A DNA stretch of 64,000 nt from Microcoleus vaginatus PCC 9802 (GTDB lineage: Bacteria; Cyanobacteriota; Cyanobacteriia; Cyanobacteriales; Microcoleaceae): positions 4,909,001 through 4,973,000 of the forward strand of contig CP031740.1 in assembly GCA_022701275.1 (NCBI GenBank), written 5' to 3'. The notes below the pieces were generated by a model. It did no database searches. It was given only the letters and a program-made list of their open reading frames with translations, and was not told the DNA's origin. A program made the translations under genes and the position numbers. This document shows, piece after piece, positions 1 to 7,582 of the stretch; positions within the stretch are counted from its first letter, which is position 1, and each line of letters starts with the position of its first letter.

Positions 1-2
1 CT

Positions 3-119
3 GTGGCGCAGATAGAAAAGCGCAGTTTGGATTTTAATGAGTTGATTCGGTGTCAGAATTTAAGAGCGATATCGGGTATTTCTGCGGTGGGCGTGCCCGA
101 TAGTATTAGGAAAGATTGA
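3..119 (+). CDS. C-terminal fragment of an unidentified gene
   Basis: An open frame enters from the left edge and ends at TGA 117-119. The 38 visible residues include the stretch NLRAISGISAVGVPDSIRKD. I do not recognise the family. The frame is open to the first base, so this is the 3' end of a gene that starts outside the window. No promoter or domain can be assigned. It lies 48 bp upstream of the decayed module at 167-537 and on the same strand. Confidence 0.4.
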   Translation: MAQIEKRSLDFNELIRCQNLRAISGISAVGVPDSIRKD

Positions 120-166
120 AAAAAACCTAGATATAATCAAGATGGAAACTCATAAAATCCACAACT

Positions 167-439
167 ATGCTAATCCTGCCCCAACTGGAAAACCCGCGCT
201 ATCTTCTACCTATAGAAGGAGCTGTCCGAATTGAATTAGTGGAAGGTCTACCAATTTTTAAAGCCTCCACTGCTGTCAAAAATCGCATCCAAGAACTGTT
301 GGACAAACAATAAACTTTGCCCCTCAATCCTGAGGAAGAACAAGAACTCAATCTTTACGAAGAAATCGACGATTACCTGAGTTTTGTCAATCGGACTGTC
401 CGCAATATTTTGTTGGGGCAGATTCAGCCTACTGTGTAG
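167..439 (+). pseudogene. Small cyanobacterial gene interrupted by an in-frame TAA
   Basis: ATG at 167 opens a frame reading MLILPQLENPRYLLPIEGAV and onward. TAA at 311-313 interrupts it after 48 codons, and the same frame then continues cleanly for 41 codons (TLPLNPEEEQELNLYEEIDD and onward) to TAG 437-439. Composition and phase match on both sides, so a roughly 90-residue protein has probably been broken by one nonsense change after KQ. The next gene starts 2 bp downstream and encodes the start of an HNH nuclease. In cyanobacteria such small acidic proteins are often found directly upstream of HNH genes (from memory). Function unknown; readthrough cannot be excluded. Confidence 0.6.
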
Positions 440-441
440 AA

Positions 442-537
442 ATGTCAGCTCGCCGTCAAATCCCTGAAAATATCCAAAATCAAGTTCGTCAGAGAGCAAA
501 AGGTCTGTGCGAATATTGTCATGCCTCCGAGTCATAA
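442..537 (+). pseudogene. Truncated HNH endonuclease (N-terminal stub)
   Basis: ATG at 442 encodes 31 residues, MSARRQIPENIQNQ then VRQRAKGLCEYCHASES, before TAA at 535-537. This is the usual opening of cyanobacterial HNH endonucleases: the RA.G.CEYC element carries the first zinc-binding or structural cysteines. The His-Asn-His catalytic core that should follow is missing. After the stop the sequence turns into repeat-like DNA (tcgatcgatc). With the broken gene before it, this is the remains of a two-gene module. A deletion of the 3' part is more likely than a genuine 31-residue peptide. Confidence 0.6.
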
Positions 538-592
538 ATTTATCGATCGATCTCCTTATTCGAGCGAACCTTAGCTGCGGGCGCTCGCCAAC

Positions 593-2377
593 TCAGGAAC
601 AATGATAAACTTGATATTCATACCCATCCACCGCAGGCAACTCGCGCGATTCAACCTGACATTTTTGTGCTTCTAGATTGACAGGTACGCGAAAATTAAC
701 CAACCACAAATCAAGCGGGCGTTCTAATTGACTGAGTGTTTTGTCAAGTGTCCCTGCCGCTATTTCCGGCCCATCCCTTCTGTGATTAGCCAAAAGAAAC
801 AGCGGAGAATCAAAGGCTTTAACTTCTTCTTTCTTCCTAACATCCGTTACATCCGTTACATCCGCTACAAAATCCGTTGCCGAACTTCTTTCCCATTCCC
901 ACCCTACCCCCATCAACTCTCCTATTTCTACATGAGTCTTTTGAGTAGTGGCAATTAACACGGGAACTTTCGATAATTCGCGGATAATCGGAATTAAAAG
1001 GTCTGGTTTGTAATATTTGCGATAGCCGAGATTGGAATTTACTGTGACACCGCTAAAAAAACCCATTGCTAAAATTAGCACCACTGCTTTTTTGCCCGGA
1101 ACTTCGATCGCCCGTAAATTAAACCATTGAGTTTTTACTGTAGGTGTGTTAAAAATAACCGCCAAGGTTGCTCCTAAAAGCAATATCACCCCCGGAAAGT
1201 AGACGAAATTGTATCGAGCCCCGCGAGTTAGGTCAATCCCTAGAATATATGCAAAGCTGAAAAATAGGAAAATTGCTCCTAGCACAAATCCGCAGAAAAT
1301 AACAGTACCTAAACGAGTATCGGGCGTTGTTAAGGAATTTTTAAAAGCGCTAAACAGGATGGGAAGCACCAATATAAAAAATATTGTCATTGCGATCGCC
1401 GATGCAACTACTACTGCCAAATTTGGTGATTCCACGGGCAGCAGAGACATGACAGTGATCCATCCCGCTAAAGCTTGAAAAATCGGCGCGATCCAATTTA
1501 AAAATGTGCGATCGCCGCTGACAATCCAATTAGTTAGTTCGCTGCCGTATTTATTGGAAAAAAATACTGGCAGCCAAACTAAACCGCCTGCTAAAGTCCC
1601 CATCGCTACTGCGAAAAGCCGCCACAGAATTTGAAATGGCAAAATATTAGGCTTCTGGCTGTTTGACCTTGGCAAATTTTCCTTAACCTCCTGCCAGATT
1701 ACAGCACTTAATGCTATTGCTTCGGCACACAAAGCCAGTGTAAAAAAGTAGTGAATGGCAATTCCCAAACAGTTAACAACTACCCAAAGCAGCACCGCCC
1801 AAATAGGCAGGGGAGCGCGCTGTTGCAGCTTTTTTGCGGCTAAGACTAGACAAAAAAGAGAGGCAATAACTAATAAGATTCCTAAAGTGTAATGGCGAGC
1901 TTCTTGAGCGAGATAAATGCCGTAGGGAGAAACTGCCATCATCGCGGCCGCACATTGACCGACTAAACGAGAACTAAAAGCAAATTTGCCCACAAAGTAG
2001 ATAGCTGGAACTGAAATCACGCCCAATAATGCAGGAAGAGCTCGCCCAATCCAAACTAAACTATCCTCGGTCGGCCCAAACAGTCGCATCCACCAGTGGG
2101 CGAGCATAAAATACACTGGTGGATGATTGCTTTCTAGCAGCAAATTGCGGAGCACGTCGGCGGTGTCAGCATCGGGGCGCAATTGTAGCGGTTGTAATAA
2201 TGTAGAAAGATCGATCGCGCGATCGATCGGCACCCCTCGAAAACTGTTGCCCAAACTAAACACTAGAGTGGAAAACTCGTCTGTCCACAGCGGTTTCGAG
2301 TCCAAATTGGCAAAGCGCAAAATAAACGCGATCGCCGTCCACAGAAATAGCAACAACAGTTGTTTGTTCTTAATCAT
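593..2377 (-). CDS. GT39-type polytopic membrane glycosyltransferase
   Basis: 594 residues with about ten or eleven hydrophobic segments. The first luminal loop has an acidic pair in WTDEF (about residues 31-35), the position of the catalytic Asp/Glu in GT-C enzymes of the GT39/ArnT/PMT group. These enzymes move a sugar from a polyprenyl-phosphate donor to lipid or protein on the outer face of the membrane. The gene directly upstream on the same strand (2492-3706) encodes a polyprenyl-phosphate sugar synthase, which would make the donor; the two are probably co-transcribed across 114 bp of heptamer repeats. The soluble C-terminal part (about residues 500-515) contains VADVTDVTDVRKK, encoded by a dispersed repeat that also occurs between genes in this window. 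Acceptor and sugar are unknown. Confidence 0.75.
   Translation of the reverse strand: MIKNKQLLLLFLWTAIAFILRFANLDSKPLWTDEFSTLVFSLGNSFRGVPIDRAIDLSTLLQPLQLRPDADTADVLRNLLLESNHPPVYFMLAHWWMRLFGPTEDSLVWIGRALPALLGVISVPAIYFVGKFAFSSRLVGQCAAAMMAVSPYGIYLAQEARHYTLGILLVIASLFCLVLAAKKLQQRAPLPIWAVLLWVVVNCLGIAIHYFFTLALCAEAIALSAVIWQEVKENLPRSNSQKPNILPFQILWRLFAVAMGTLAGGLVWLPVFFSNKYGSELTNWIVSGDRTFLNWIAPIFQALAGWITVMSLLPVESPNLAVVVASAIAMTIFFILVLPILFSAFKNSLTTPDTRLGTVIFCGFVLGAIFLFFSFAYILGIDLTRGARYNFVYFPGVILLLGATLAVIFNTPTVKTQWFNLRAIEVPGKKAVVLILAMGFFSGVTVNSNLGYRKYYKPDLLIPIIRELSKVPVLIATTQKTHVEIGELMGVGWEWERSSATDFVADVTDVTDVRKKEEVKAFDSPLFLLANHRRDGPEIAAGTLDKTLSQLERPLDLWLVNFRVPVNLEAQKCQVESRELPAVDGYEYQVYHCS
838..890. repeat. 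Dispersed TCCGTTACA repeat inside the GT39 gene
   Basis: catccgttac is repeated here, followed by (c/a)aaatccgttgccgaactt. The same unit occurs between genes at about 20693-20743 and, slightly diverged, at 47173-47213. Here it lies inside the GT39 coding frame and is read on the minus strand as (DVT)n, so the repeat is tolerated as in-frame protein sequence. Confidence 0.7.
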
Positions 2378-2381
2378 TAAT

Positions 2382-2480
2382 TCAGTCAGCAGTCACTTGT
2401 CAGTTGTCAGTAGTCAGTAGTCAGTTGTCATCACTCAACGCCGTCAACAGTCAACAGTCAACAGTCAACGCCGTCAACAA
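2382..2480. repeat. Heptamer tandem repeats (STRR-like) between two glycosylation genes
   Basis: The gap between the GT2/GtrA gene and the GT39 gene is mostly imperfect 7-base repeats, first of the cagtagt/cagttgt type and then of the gtcaaca type. These are typical cyanobacterial short tandemly repeated repetitive sequences. No terminator-like hairpin with a T-run is visible, so read-through from the upstream gene is plausible. Confidence 0.7.
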
Positions 2481-2491
2481 TTCCCCATTAC

Positions 2492-3706
2492 CTACTTCAC
2501 ATCCGTCACCCGCCAACTCAGCTTCATGTTGATCCAGAAATTCCACAGAGTCACAGTTGCGATCGCAATTAAATTAGCCAAATATTCATTCATCCCAAAA
2601 ACATTAAACAGCACATTCACCAGCAGCACATTCAAAATCAAACCCATCAAGCAAATGGTATTAAATTTCAACAGCCGTTTCAATCGCTGGCGCTTTCCTG
2701 GCTGCCGCTTAGAAATATCCCCAAAAGTCCACAAATCATTCCACAAAAAGTTACTGATAATTGCCAATTCAGCAGCAACGATCAGACTGCGAGTCAGCTC
2801 CCAATTGAGGATATCCCGCAGCACGTACAAAACCCCCATATTCACAAACACGCCGCTGAAACCCACAATGCCAAACCGGAGAAACTTGCCCATCGGCCAG
2901 CGGGCAAACCGCAACCGCAGCAAATGTCGCAAATACTCAATATACTGTTTCCAAGTAACTTTGCTCTCGCCTTCTTGCCGCTCCTGAAACACGTAACCCA
3001 CTTCTCCAATCCAGCGGATATCGCCTCTGCCGAGCACTTCAATCAATATTTTGTAACCAGCAGGATTCATGGTTTTGCCCGCAATGCAAGTGCGACGCAC
3101 CATAAAATAGCCGCTCATCGGATCGGAAACTCGGCCCACGACTCCCGGCAGGATCACCAACCCCACGGTTTGAGCGCCCCGCGATAAAAATCGCCTGACA
3201 ACGCTCCAGTCGCTCACCCCGCCCTCGCCAACGTGACGACTCGCAGCAGCTAAATCGGCTCCCCGCTGAATTTCTGCTAAAAGCTGCAATAGCGTCTCCG
3301 GGGGATGCTGCAAGTCGGCATCGATGACGCCCAAAACCTCACCCTGAGCGGCTTGCCAGCCGCGAATTACCGCTGTGGAAAGTCCCCGCTCCTCTTCCCG
3401 GCGCATTACCCGCAATTGCGGATATTCCGGTGTCAGGGACAGGGCGACTTCCCAGGTGCGATCGGGGCTGTCGTCATCGACTACAATTAATTCGTAGTTG
3501 CCGGGAAGGATACCATCGAGCAATTGGCTCAATTTTTCCACAATACTCTGGATATTCCTGCACTCGTTGTAGGTGGGAATTACCAGGGAAAAATAAATTG
3601 GCGGTGTGCCTGCGTTTACAAAAGTTGAACCCAAAGTCTGTATAGCAGGAATTTGCAAAGGCCCCGAGGGCACTGGCAAGACCTGATTTGGTTGGTAGCT
3701 GCCCAT
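2492..3706 (-). CDS. Polyprenyl-phosphate sugar synthase (DPMS-like GT2) fused to GtrA
   Basis: 404 residues. Residues about 40-260 form a GT-A glycosyltransferase of the dolichyl-phosphate-mannose-synthase type: FSLVIPTYNECRNI, the nucleotide-binding IVVDDDSPD, and DADLQHP as the metal-binding DXD region. The C-terminal 130 residues have four hydrophobic segments of the GtrA family (GIVGFSGVFVNMGVLYVL, NFLWNDLWTF), which is linked to flipping or handling of polyprenyl-linked sugars. The enzyme should load a sugar from a nucleotide donor onto undecaprenyl or another polyprenyl phosphate at the cytoplasmic face. The downstream GT39-type transferase is the natural user of that donor. The first 35 residues are a non-conserved leader, so the start could lie further in. 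Confidence 0.82.
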   Translation of the reverse strand: MGSYQPNQVLPVPSGPLQIPAIQTLGSTFVNAGTPPIYFSLVIPTYNECRNIQSIVEKLSQLLDGILPGNYELIVVDDDSPDRTWEVALSLTPEYPQLRVMRREEERGLSTAVIRGWQAAQGEVLGVIDADLQHPPETLLQLLAEIQRGADLAAASRHVGEGGVSDWSVVRRFLSRGAQTVGLVILPGVVGRVSDPMSGYFMVRRTCIAGKTMNPAGYKILIEVLGRGDIRWIGEVGYVFQERQEGESKVTWKQYIEYLRHLLRLRFARWPMGKFLRFGIVGFSGVFVNMGVLYVLRDILNWELTRSLIVAAELAIISNFLWNDLWTFGDISKRQPGKRQRLKRLLKFNTICLMGLILNVLLVNVLFNVFGMNEYLANLIAIATVTLWNFWINMKLSWRVTDVK

Positions 3707-3846
3707 AATTTCAGTGTTCAGAAAGTCAAGAATAGTTTGGTAGCACTTGAGATTGTAAAAGATCGTTCCTCCATAATTGATTAGTTAAAATATAAAAACG
3801 CCTTAATTCTAGTCAGTAATTCTGTAATTGAGTTAAAAAGAAAACT

Positions 3847-4992
3847 GTGGATGCAATTCTCGATCGAGCTTTACAAGGTTATAACATCTCTTCGGCAGAA
3901 GCCTTGGTACTTTTGCAGCAAAGAGATCCAGACGCGCGAGCTTCTATTCAAACAACCGCTGACTTGCTCCGCCGCCGACAATCTGGGGATACTGTCACCT
4001 ACGTTATCAATCGAAATATTAATTTTACTAACATTTGCGAGCAGCATTGCAGTTTTTGTGCATTCCGCCGCGACGAGGGAGATGAGGGCGCTTTTTGGTT
4101 AGATGCAGCCCAAATTCAGGAAAAGGCAACTGATGCAGTGCAGCGGGGTGCAACGGAAATTTGTATGCAGGGTGGCTTAAATCTTCAAGCTAAGCTGAAC
4201 GGCGCATCTTTGCCTTATTATCTGCAATTGGTGAAAACTATTAAGGATAAATTTCCTCAGTTGCACTTGCACGCTTTTTCACCTCAAGAGATAGAATTTA
4301 TTGCCAGAGAAGATAATCTTACTTTCAGCTATGTAATTTCGGCTTTGCAGGATGCGGGAGTCGGTTCGATGCCGGGAACCGCGGCGGAAGTTCTCGACGA
4401 TTCTGTGCGACGGGTGATTTGCCCGGAAAAACTAAATTCGGCAACTTGGCTGGAAATTGTGGGAACTGCTCACAGTCTGGGTTTGCCGACAACGAGTACC
4501 ATGCTTTGCGGGCATATTGAGACGGCCCAACAGCAGGTTTTGCATTTAGAAAAAGTGCGATCGCTCCAACAAACTGCGATCGACCAAGACTATCGGGCAC
4601 GCATTACAGAATTTATTTTACTACCATTTGTCGGGCAAGAAGCACCGGCACCTTTGCGGAGTCGAGTCGGTCGCGACCAACCAATTTTAGCAGATACATT
4701 GTTACTCACCGCTGTATCGAGAATCTTCTTAGGCAATTTGATTTCCAATCACCAACCCAGTTGGGTGAAATTAGGTTTAGATGGAGCTACAGAAGCCCTG
4801 AAATGGGGCTGCAACGACATCGGCGGTACATTGATGGAAGAGCACATTACAACGATGGCCGGTGCGGTTGGCGGCAGTTGTCAATCTGTGGAAGATTTGC
4901 AAAATGCGATTCGTTCTTTGGGGCGGGATTATCAGCAAAGAGATACAATTTATCGACCTTTAGGGGTTGACAATTTGGCAGGAATTGTGTAA
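3847..4992 (+). CDS. cofH: FO synthase subunit 2 (5-amino-6-(D-ribitylamino)uracil:L-tyrosine 4-hydroxyphenyl transferase)
   Basis: 381-residue radical-SAM protein. The [4Fe-4S] motif CEQHCSFC follows NRNINFTNI. It also has the CofH-typical [13 protein letters not shown] and MLCGHIET segments. CofH joins the tyrosine-derived hydroxybenzyl unit to the ribityl-uracil in synthesis of the 5-deazaflavin FO. In cyanobacteria FO serves as antenna chromophore of deazaflavin photolyases. CofG is not in the window. The start is GTG at 3847, preceded only by an A-rich stretch with no strong Shine-Dalgarno; no better in-frame start precedes it. It stands alone, divergent from the glycosylation pair. Confidence 0.9.
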   Translation: MDAILDRALQGYNISSAEALVLLQQRDPDARASIQTTADLLRRRQSGDTVTYVINRNINFTNICEQHCSFCAFRRDEGDEGAFWLDAAQIQEKATDAVQRGATEICMQGGLNLQAKLNGASLPYYLQLVKTIKDKFPQLHLHAFSPQEIEFIAREDNLTFSYVISALQDAGVGSMPGTAAEVLDDSVRRVICPEKLNSATWLEIVGTAHSLGLPTTSTMLCGHIETAQQQVLHLEKVRSLQQTAIDQDYRARITEFILLPFVGQEAPAPLRSRVGRDQPILADTLLLTAVSRIFLGNLISNHQPSWVKLGLDGATEALKWGCNDIGGTLMEEHITTMAGAVGGSCQSVEDLQNAIRSLGRDYQQRDTIYRPLGVDNLAGIV

Positions 4993-5036
4993 ATTTTCGG
5001 AGCCGGAGTGCGAAGTGCGTAACGTATCCTACGAGT

Positions 5037-5678
5037 TTAGCCGATCGCACTTTCAAATTCTTCTAGCGCTTGACAACTTCCTACCTGCAAAGCACGTTCC
5101 ACTGTAGCAGGAATCAGTTGGGCGATCGCGATTTCTGGAAAATTCGGACTAATATCGGATTCTACATACTCTCCATCTTGCAGCAAATAAATGAGAAGTC
5201 TGCCGCTGTCGTAAACCCACACTTCTGGAACTCCAATAATTTTATAGGCATCGATCTTAGTTTTAGAAGTAACATCCGTCTCAATTGCTAAATCCGGCGG
5301 CGGATCGTCCGGTAAAAGTCGGCGGCGGTTAATCATCCGCTGATAATTTAGAATATAAAAGCAAGCATCAGGTTCAACTCCTGCTGCACCTTCCCGTTTG
5401 AAAGTAGTAGAACCAAAGGGTTCATATCTTCGGCCCGCTGACTTGAGTAAAATTTTTACAATATCGGAAATTAAATCTTTCGGAATTTCGCGATCTAGTA
5501 AGGGAACCCTAATTTCTAAGGTACTGTTGTTGTAGGCAATTCTGCTTCTTCGTTTTTCCCCTAATTCCTGCAAAATCGACTCAAATTCCAGCCAAGTTAT
5601 ATTGGGAATAGTTACGACACTACCGGGAGTAAGCTCGATCTGGCTAACGGGTTTGAGCACTGGAGCCATAACAATCAT
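5037..5678 (-). CDS. Uma2 family (DUF820) endonuclease-like protein
   Basis: 213 residues, the normal length for this large cyanobacterial family. The N-terminal WLEFESILQELG is followed by LEIRVPLLDREIPKD. The PD-(D/E)XK-like core is visible as VEPDACFYI, then PPPDLAIETDVTSKTKIDAY and VPEVWVYDSGRL, giving the acidic D...E-x-D...K pattern (DLAIET and the following Lys). Function is unproven for most members; they are numerous, often clustered with repeats, and treated as nuclease-fold accessory proteins. It overlaps no neighbour and converges on cofH with 44 bp between stop codons. Confidence 0.8.
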   Translation of the reverse strand: MIVMAPVLKPVSQIELTPGSVVTIPNITWLEFESILQELGEKRRSRIAYNNSTLEIRVPLLDREIPKDLISDIVKILLKSAGRRYEPFGSTTFKREGAAGVEPDACFYILNYQRMINRRRLLPDDPPPDLAIETDVTSKTKIDAYKIIGVPEVWVYDSGRLLIYLLQDGEYVESDISPNFPEIAIAQLIPATVERALQVGSCQALEEFESAIG

Positions 5679-5713
5679 AAGCTGAATAGGGAGCTAGTTG
5701 TTAAATTTGTGCC

Positions 5714-5781
5714 AAGGGCAGGCATGATGCCTACCCCACAAGAAAACTGATTCTTTGTGGAACAGGCATCTTGCCTGTTCT
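5714..5781. repeat. Two dispersed palindromes (GGGCAGGCATGATGCC... and GGAACAGGC...GCCTGTTC)
   Basis: At 5759-5780 ggaacaggcatc is followed by ttgcctgttc, a palindrome with 8-bp arms. Just upstream is a related unit, gggcaggcatgatgcctacc. The same GAACAGGC...GCCTGTTC palindrome recurs at 8982-9003. These are common cyanobacterial intergenic palindromes. There is no T-run, so they are not obvious terminators. Confidence 0.6.
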
Positions 5782-5887
5782 TGATAATGGTACAAGATAT
5801 CTGTTGAGTGTAGCAGGGGCAACGAGAAGAGATTCGCGATCGCACTTTTGACTGAATTCTAGAAACATCGATCGCACATTTATGACT

Positions 5888-6151
5888 TCATTGCAGCCGG
5901 ATTAATTTGACTAACAGACTCATGATTTCTCCCTGTTCCGGTGTAATAATGATGCGATTGTCGGGAATGGCGATCGGATGAGTCCAACGAACAGCTTCCT
6001 CGTAGCGCAATGCGTGCAGTTGGTGGATAGTTCGCCGTACCCCCAGCGGCGAACCGATGATGACGTGACGGACTGCTTCGCGATCGCCCTCAAAGGTTTG
6101 GTTCGTTAAAACATTGGGCGATGTTTGGTTCGATGATGAATCTTGCAACAT
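5888..6151 (-). CDS. Small conserved cyanobacterial protein, function unknown
   Basis: 87 residues from ATG at 6151 (MLQDSSSNQ). A longer frame to 6235 exists, but its extra 28 residues look like untranslated sequence, so the shorter start is chosen. The conserved-looking core is DREAVRHVIIGSPLGVRRTI followed by HQLHALRYEEAVRWTHP and a C-terminal PEQGEIMSLLVKLIR. No catalytic motif is evident. It diverges from the XRE regulator at 6367, with 215 bp between starts holding a palindromic operator candidate. I recall similar short proteins in many cyanobacteria but no function. Confidence 0.6.
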   Translation of the reverse strand: MLQDSSSNQTSPNVLTNQTFEGDREAVRHVIIGSPLGVRRTIHQLHALRYEEAVRWTHPIAIPDNRIIITPEQGEIMSLLVKLIRLQ

Positions 6152-6308
6152 AGCTTTGACTAATAATTTTGGATAGGTTTGATGCTTTGTAACGGTAAAA
6201 CCGCGTACAATAACAAGTTGAAGAAAAGACAGCAATTCCCCTACAGCACAAGTGGCTTAGCTGGTGCTGTCTAATCTCTCTTGCTATAAGCGTAAATGAA
6301 ATAACGGT

Positions 6309-6322
6309 ATACGTCAACGTAT
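6309..6322. promoter_or_regulatory. Palindromic operator candidate ATACGT-CA-ACGTAT
   Basis: A perfect 6-bp inverted repeat with a 2-bp centre lies 45 bp upstream of the XRE regulator and between two divergent genes. Position and symmetry fit a dimeric helix-turn-helix binding site, so autoregulation is plausible. No binding evidence is available. Confidence 0.4.
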
Positions 6323-6366
6323 TTAATAAAGCCGTGCATTATTTAACATAAAGTAACAAATAGCCT

Positions 6367-6609
6367 ATGGAAATCTCAGAAAGAGCCGAGCGATCGCCCC
6401 TAATGCGCCTGAGAGTTCAGCGGTTTATGACTCAAAAGCAGCTAGCAGAAGCACTTGGAGTTACGGAAGCGACGGTAAGGAATTGGGAATCCGGGCGATC
6501 GGTACCGAAGCTAACGCCTGTTCAATACAAGAAGTTGCTAGAGATTCTGCAAATTACCTCTGCTGAATTACCAGACCAATTTGGTTTTCCTAGCGATGCT
6601 GATGGATAG
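6367..6609 (+). CDS. XRE-family helix-turn-helix regulator
   Basis: 80 residues, almost entirely one XRE/Cro-type HTH: LRVQRFMTQKQLAEALGVTE, then ATVRNWESGR as recognition helix region, and KLTPVQYKKLLEIL. The short tail ends in FGFPSDADG. There is no effector domain, so it probably acts as a simple DNA-binding dimer. A palindrome 45 bp upstream is a possible binding site. It converges on the ATPase/TOPRIM pair (stop codons 31 bp apart) and diverges from the small conserved gene, so its target could be either neighbour or itself. Confidence 0.85.
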   Translation: MEISERAERSPLMRLRVQRFMTQKQLAEALGVTEATVRNWESGRSVPKLTPVQYKKLLEILQITSAELPDQFGFPSDADG

Positions 6610-6640
6610 AAAATGGAATATTATAATTGAGGCGTTTTAT

Positions 6641-7582
6641 TTAAAGGAACTCATACAAGGTCTTGAAAAAAAAAGGAATATGAGACTTAACATCGCTACT
6701 TTGCTCTGAATAAAATCTCCCAATTTCTAACGATAGTTGCTCTCTAAATACCCAATCTTCCCGGCTAAAGTGACCGGATGGCTTAATTTGATGCCAATAA
6801 TCCTTAGCTTTTTTAATTGTCAGCAAAACTGCAATCGACTGATTCCTATGCGTTTCATCTACAGCATTGTGAAACCGCTCTTTCCACGAAGCCTGAAAGT
6901 TTTTAACTTCGGTACAATCCAATCCCGAACAGTAACTAATGCGATCGAACGCTCTCTGTAGGTTTTTCTGTAAATCCAAGTCGCTACAAATTGCATCAGC
7001 CATATCCAGATAAATCTTTGCGAGTACCGCAGGATTCCCCTGATAAATCGGCTTGTTACAACAATTGTCAAATATTGCTTGAAGTTCAGGTGTCAGAAAG
7101 TATGCTTCTTTATGAATCAAACCTGTAATCCAGATCCGGTGCTTTGCTGCGTTTTGCTCTTTCACCTGCGATTTTTCGTAAAGGTTGCGAAAAATTGCTT
7201 CTGTATCGGTAAAAATATAATTGTCGATCGTTTGCAGTTGCAAGTCTAAATCTATCATTGCAAAAAGTCGATCGGGATCTAAATATGAATTAGTGTTATC
7301 TTTTTCGTGTAATGTTAAAAGAGTAGAGTAGGTGTCTAATACATCCTTGCGATCGCCACAGTTGAAAAATTCCGGTAACTTCTGTCTCCACCATGTCGGA
7401 ACGCAAGCCTTATAAAAGTTGGCATCAGGCATTTGCTCCATTGCTTTATAAGCTTGAGGTGACTCTCTACCTTGCGTTTTCCGAATATCACCTTCGCACA
7501 ACACAACAATTTTGTTTTTAATCCTTGGCGATTGCAGAATGGCCTTGCAATGCTTTTTTAGCTGTTCTGGATTAAGACTCAT
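6641..7582 (-). CDS. DUF4435/TOPRIM-like protein, partner of the upstream AAA ATPase
   Basis: 313 residues. VVLCEGD near residues 26-32 (E30) and AMIDLDLQ (D111, D113) have the spacing of a TOPRIM/OLD nuclease core: a glutamate after a buried strand, then a DxD pair. NYIFTDTEAIF follows, which resembles the conserved Glu region of DUF4435 proteins. The C-terminal half is helical and unrecognised. The gene overlaps the AAA ATPase gene by 11 bp, so the two are translationally coupled. An AAA15-type ATPase plus a DUF4435 TOPRIM protein is the composition of the PARIS anti-phage system (AriA/AriB). I see the motifs; assignment to PARIS itself is an inference, and another ATPase-TOPRIM (OLD-like) system remains possible. 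Confidence 0.6.
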   Translation of the reverse strand: MSLNPEQLKKHCKAILQSPRIKNKIVVLCEGDIRKTQGRESPQAYKAMEQMPDANFYKACVPTWWRQKLPEFFNCGDRKDVLDTYSTLLTLHEKDNTNSYLDPDRLFAMIDLDLQLQTIDNYIFTDTEAIFRNLYEKSQVKEQNAAKHRIWITGLIHKEAYFLTPELQAIFDNCCNKPIYQGNPAVLAKIYLDMADAICSDLDLQKNLQRAFDRISYCSGLDCTEVKNFQASWKERFHNAVDETHRNQSIAVLLTIKKAKDYWHQIKPSGHFSREDWVFREQLSLEIGRFYSEQSSDVKSHIPFFFKTLYEFL

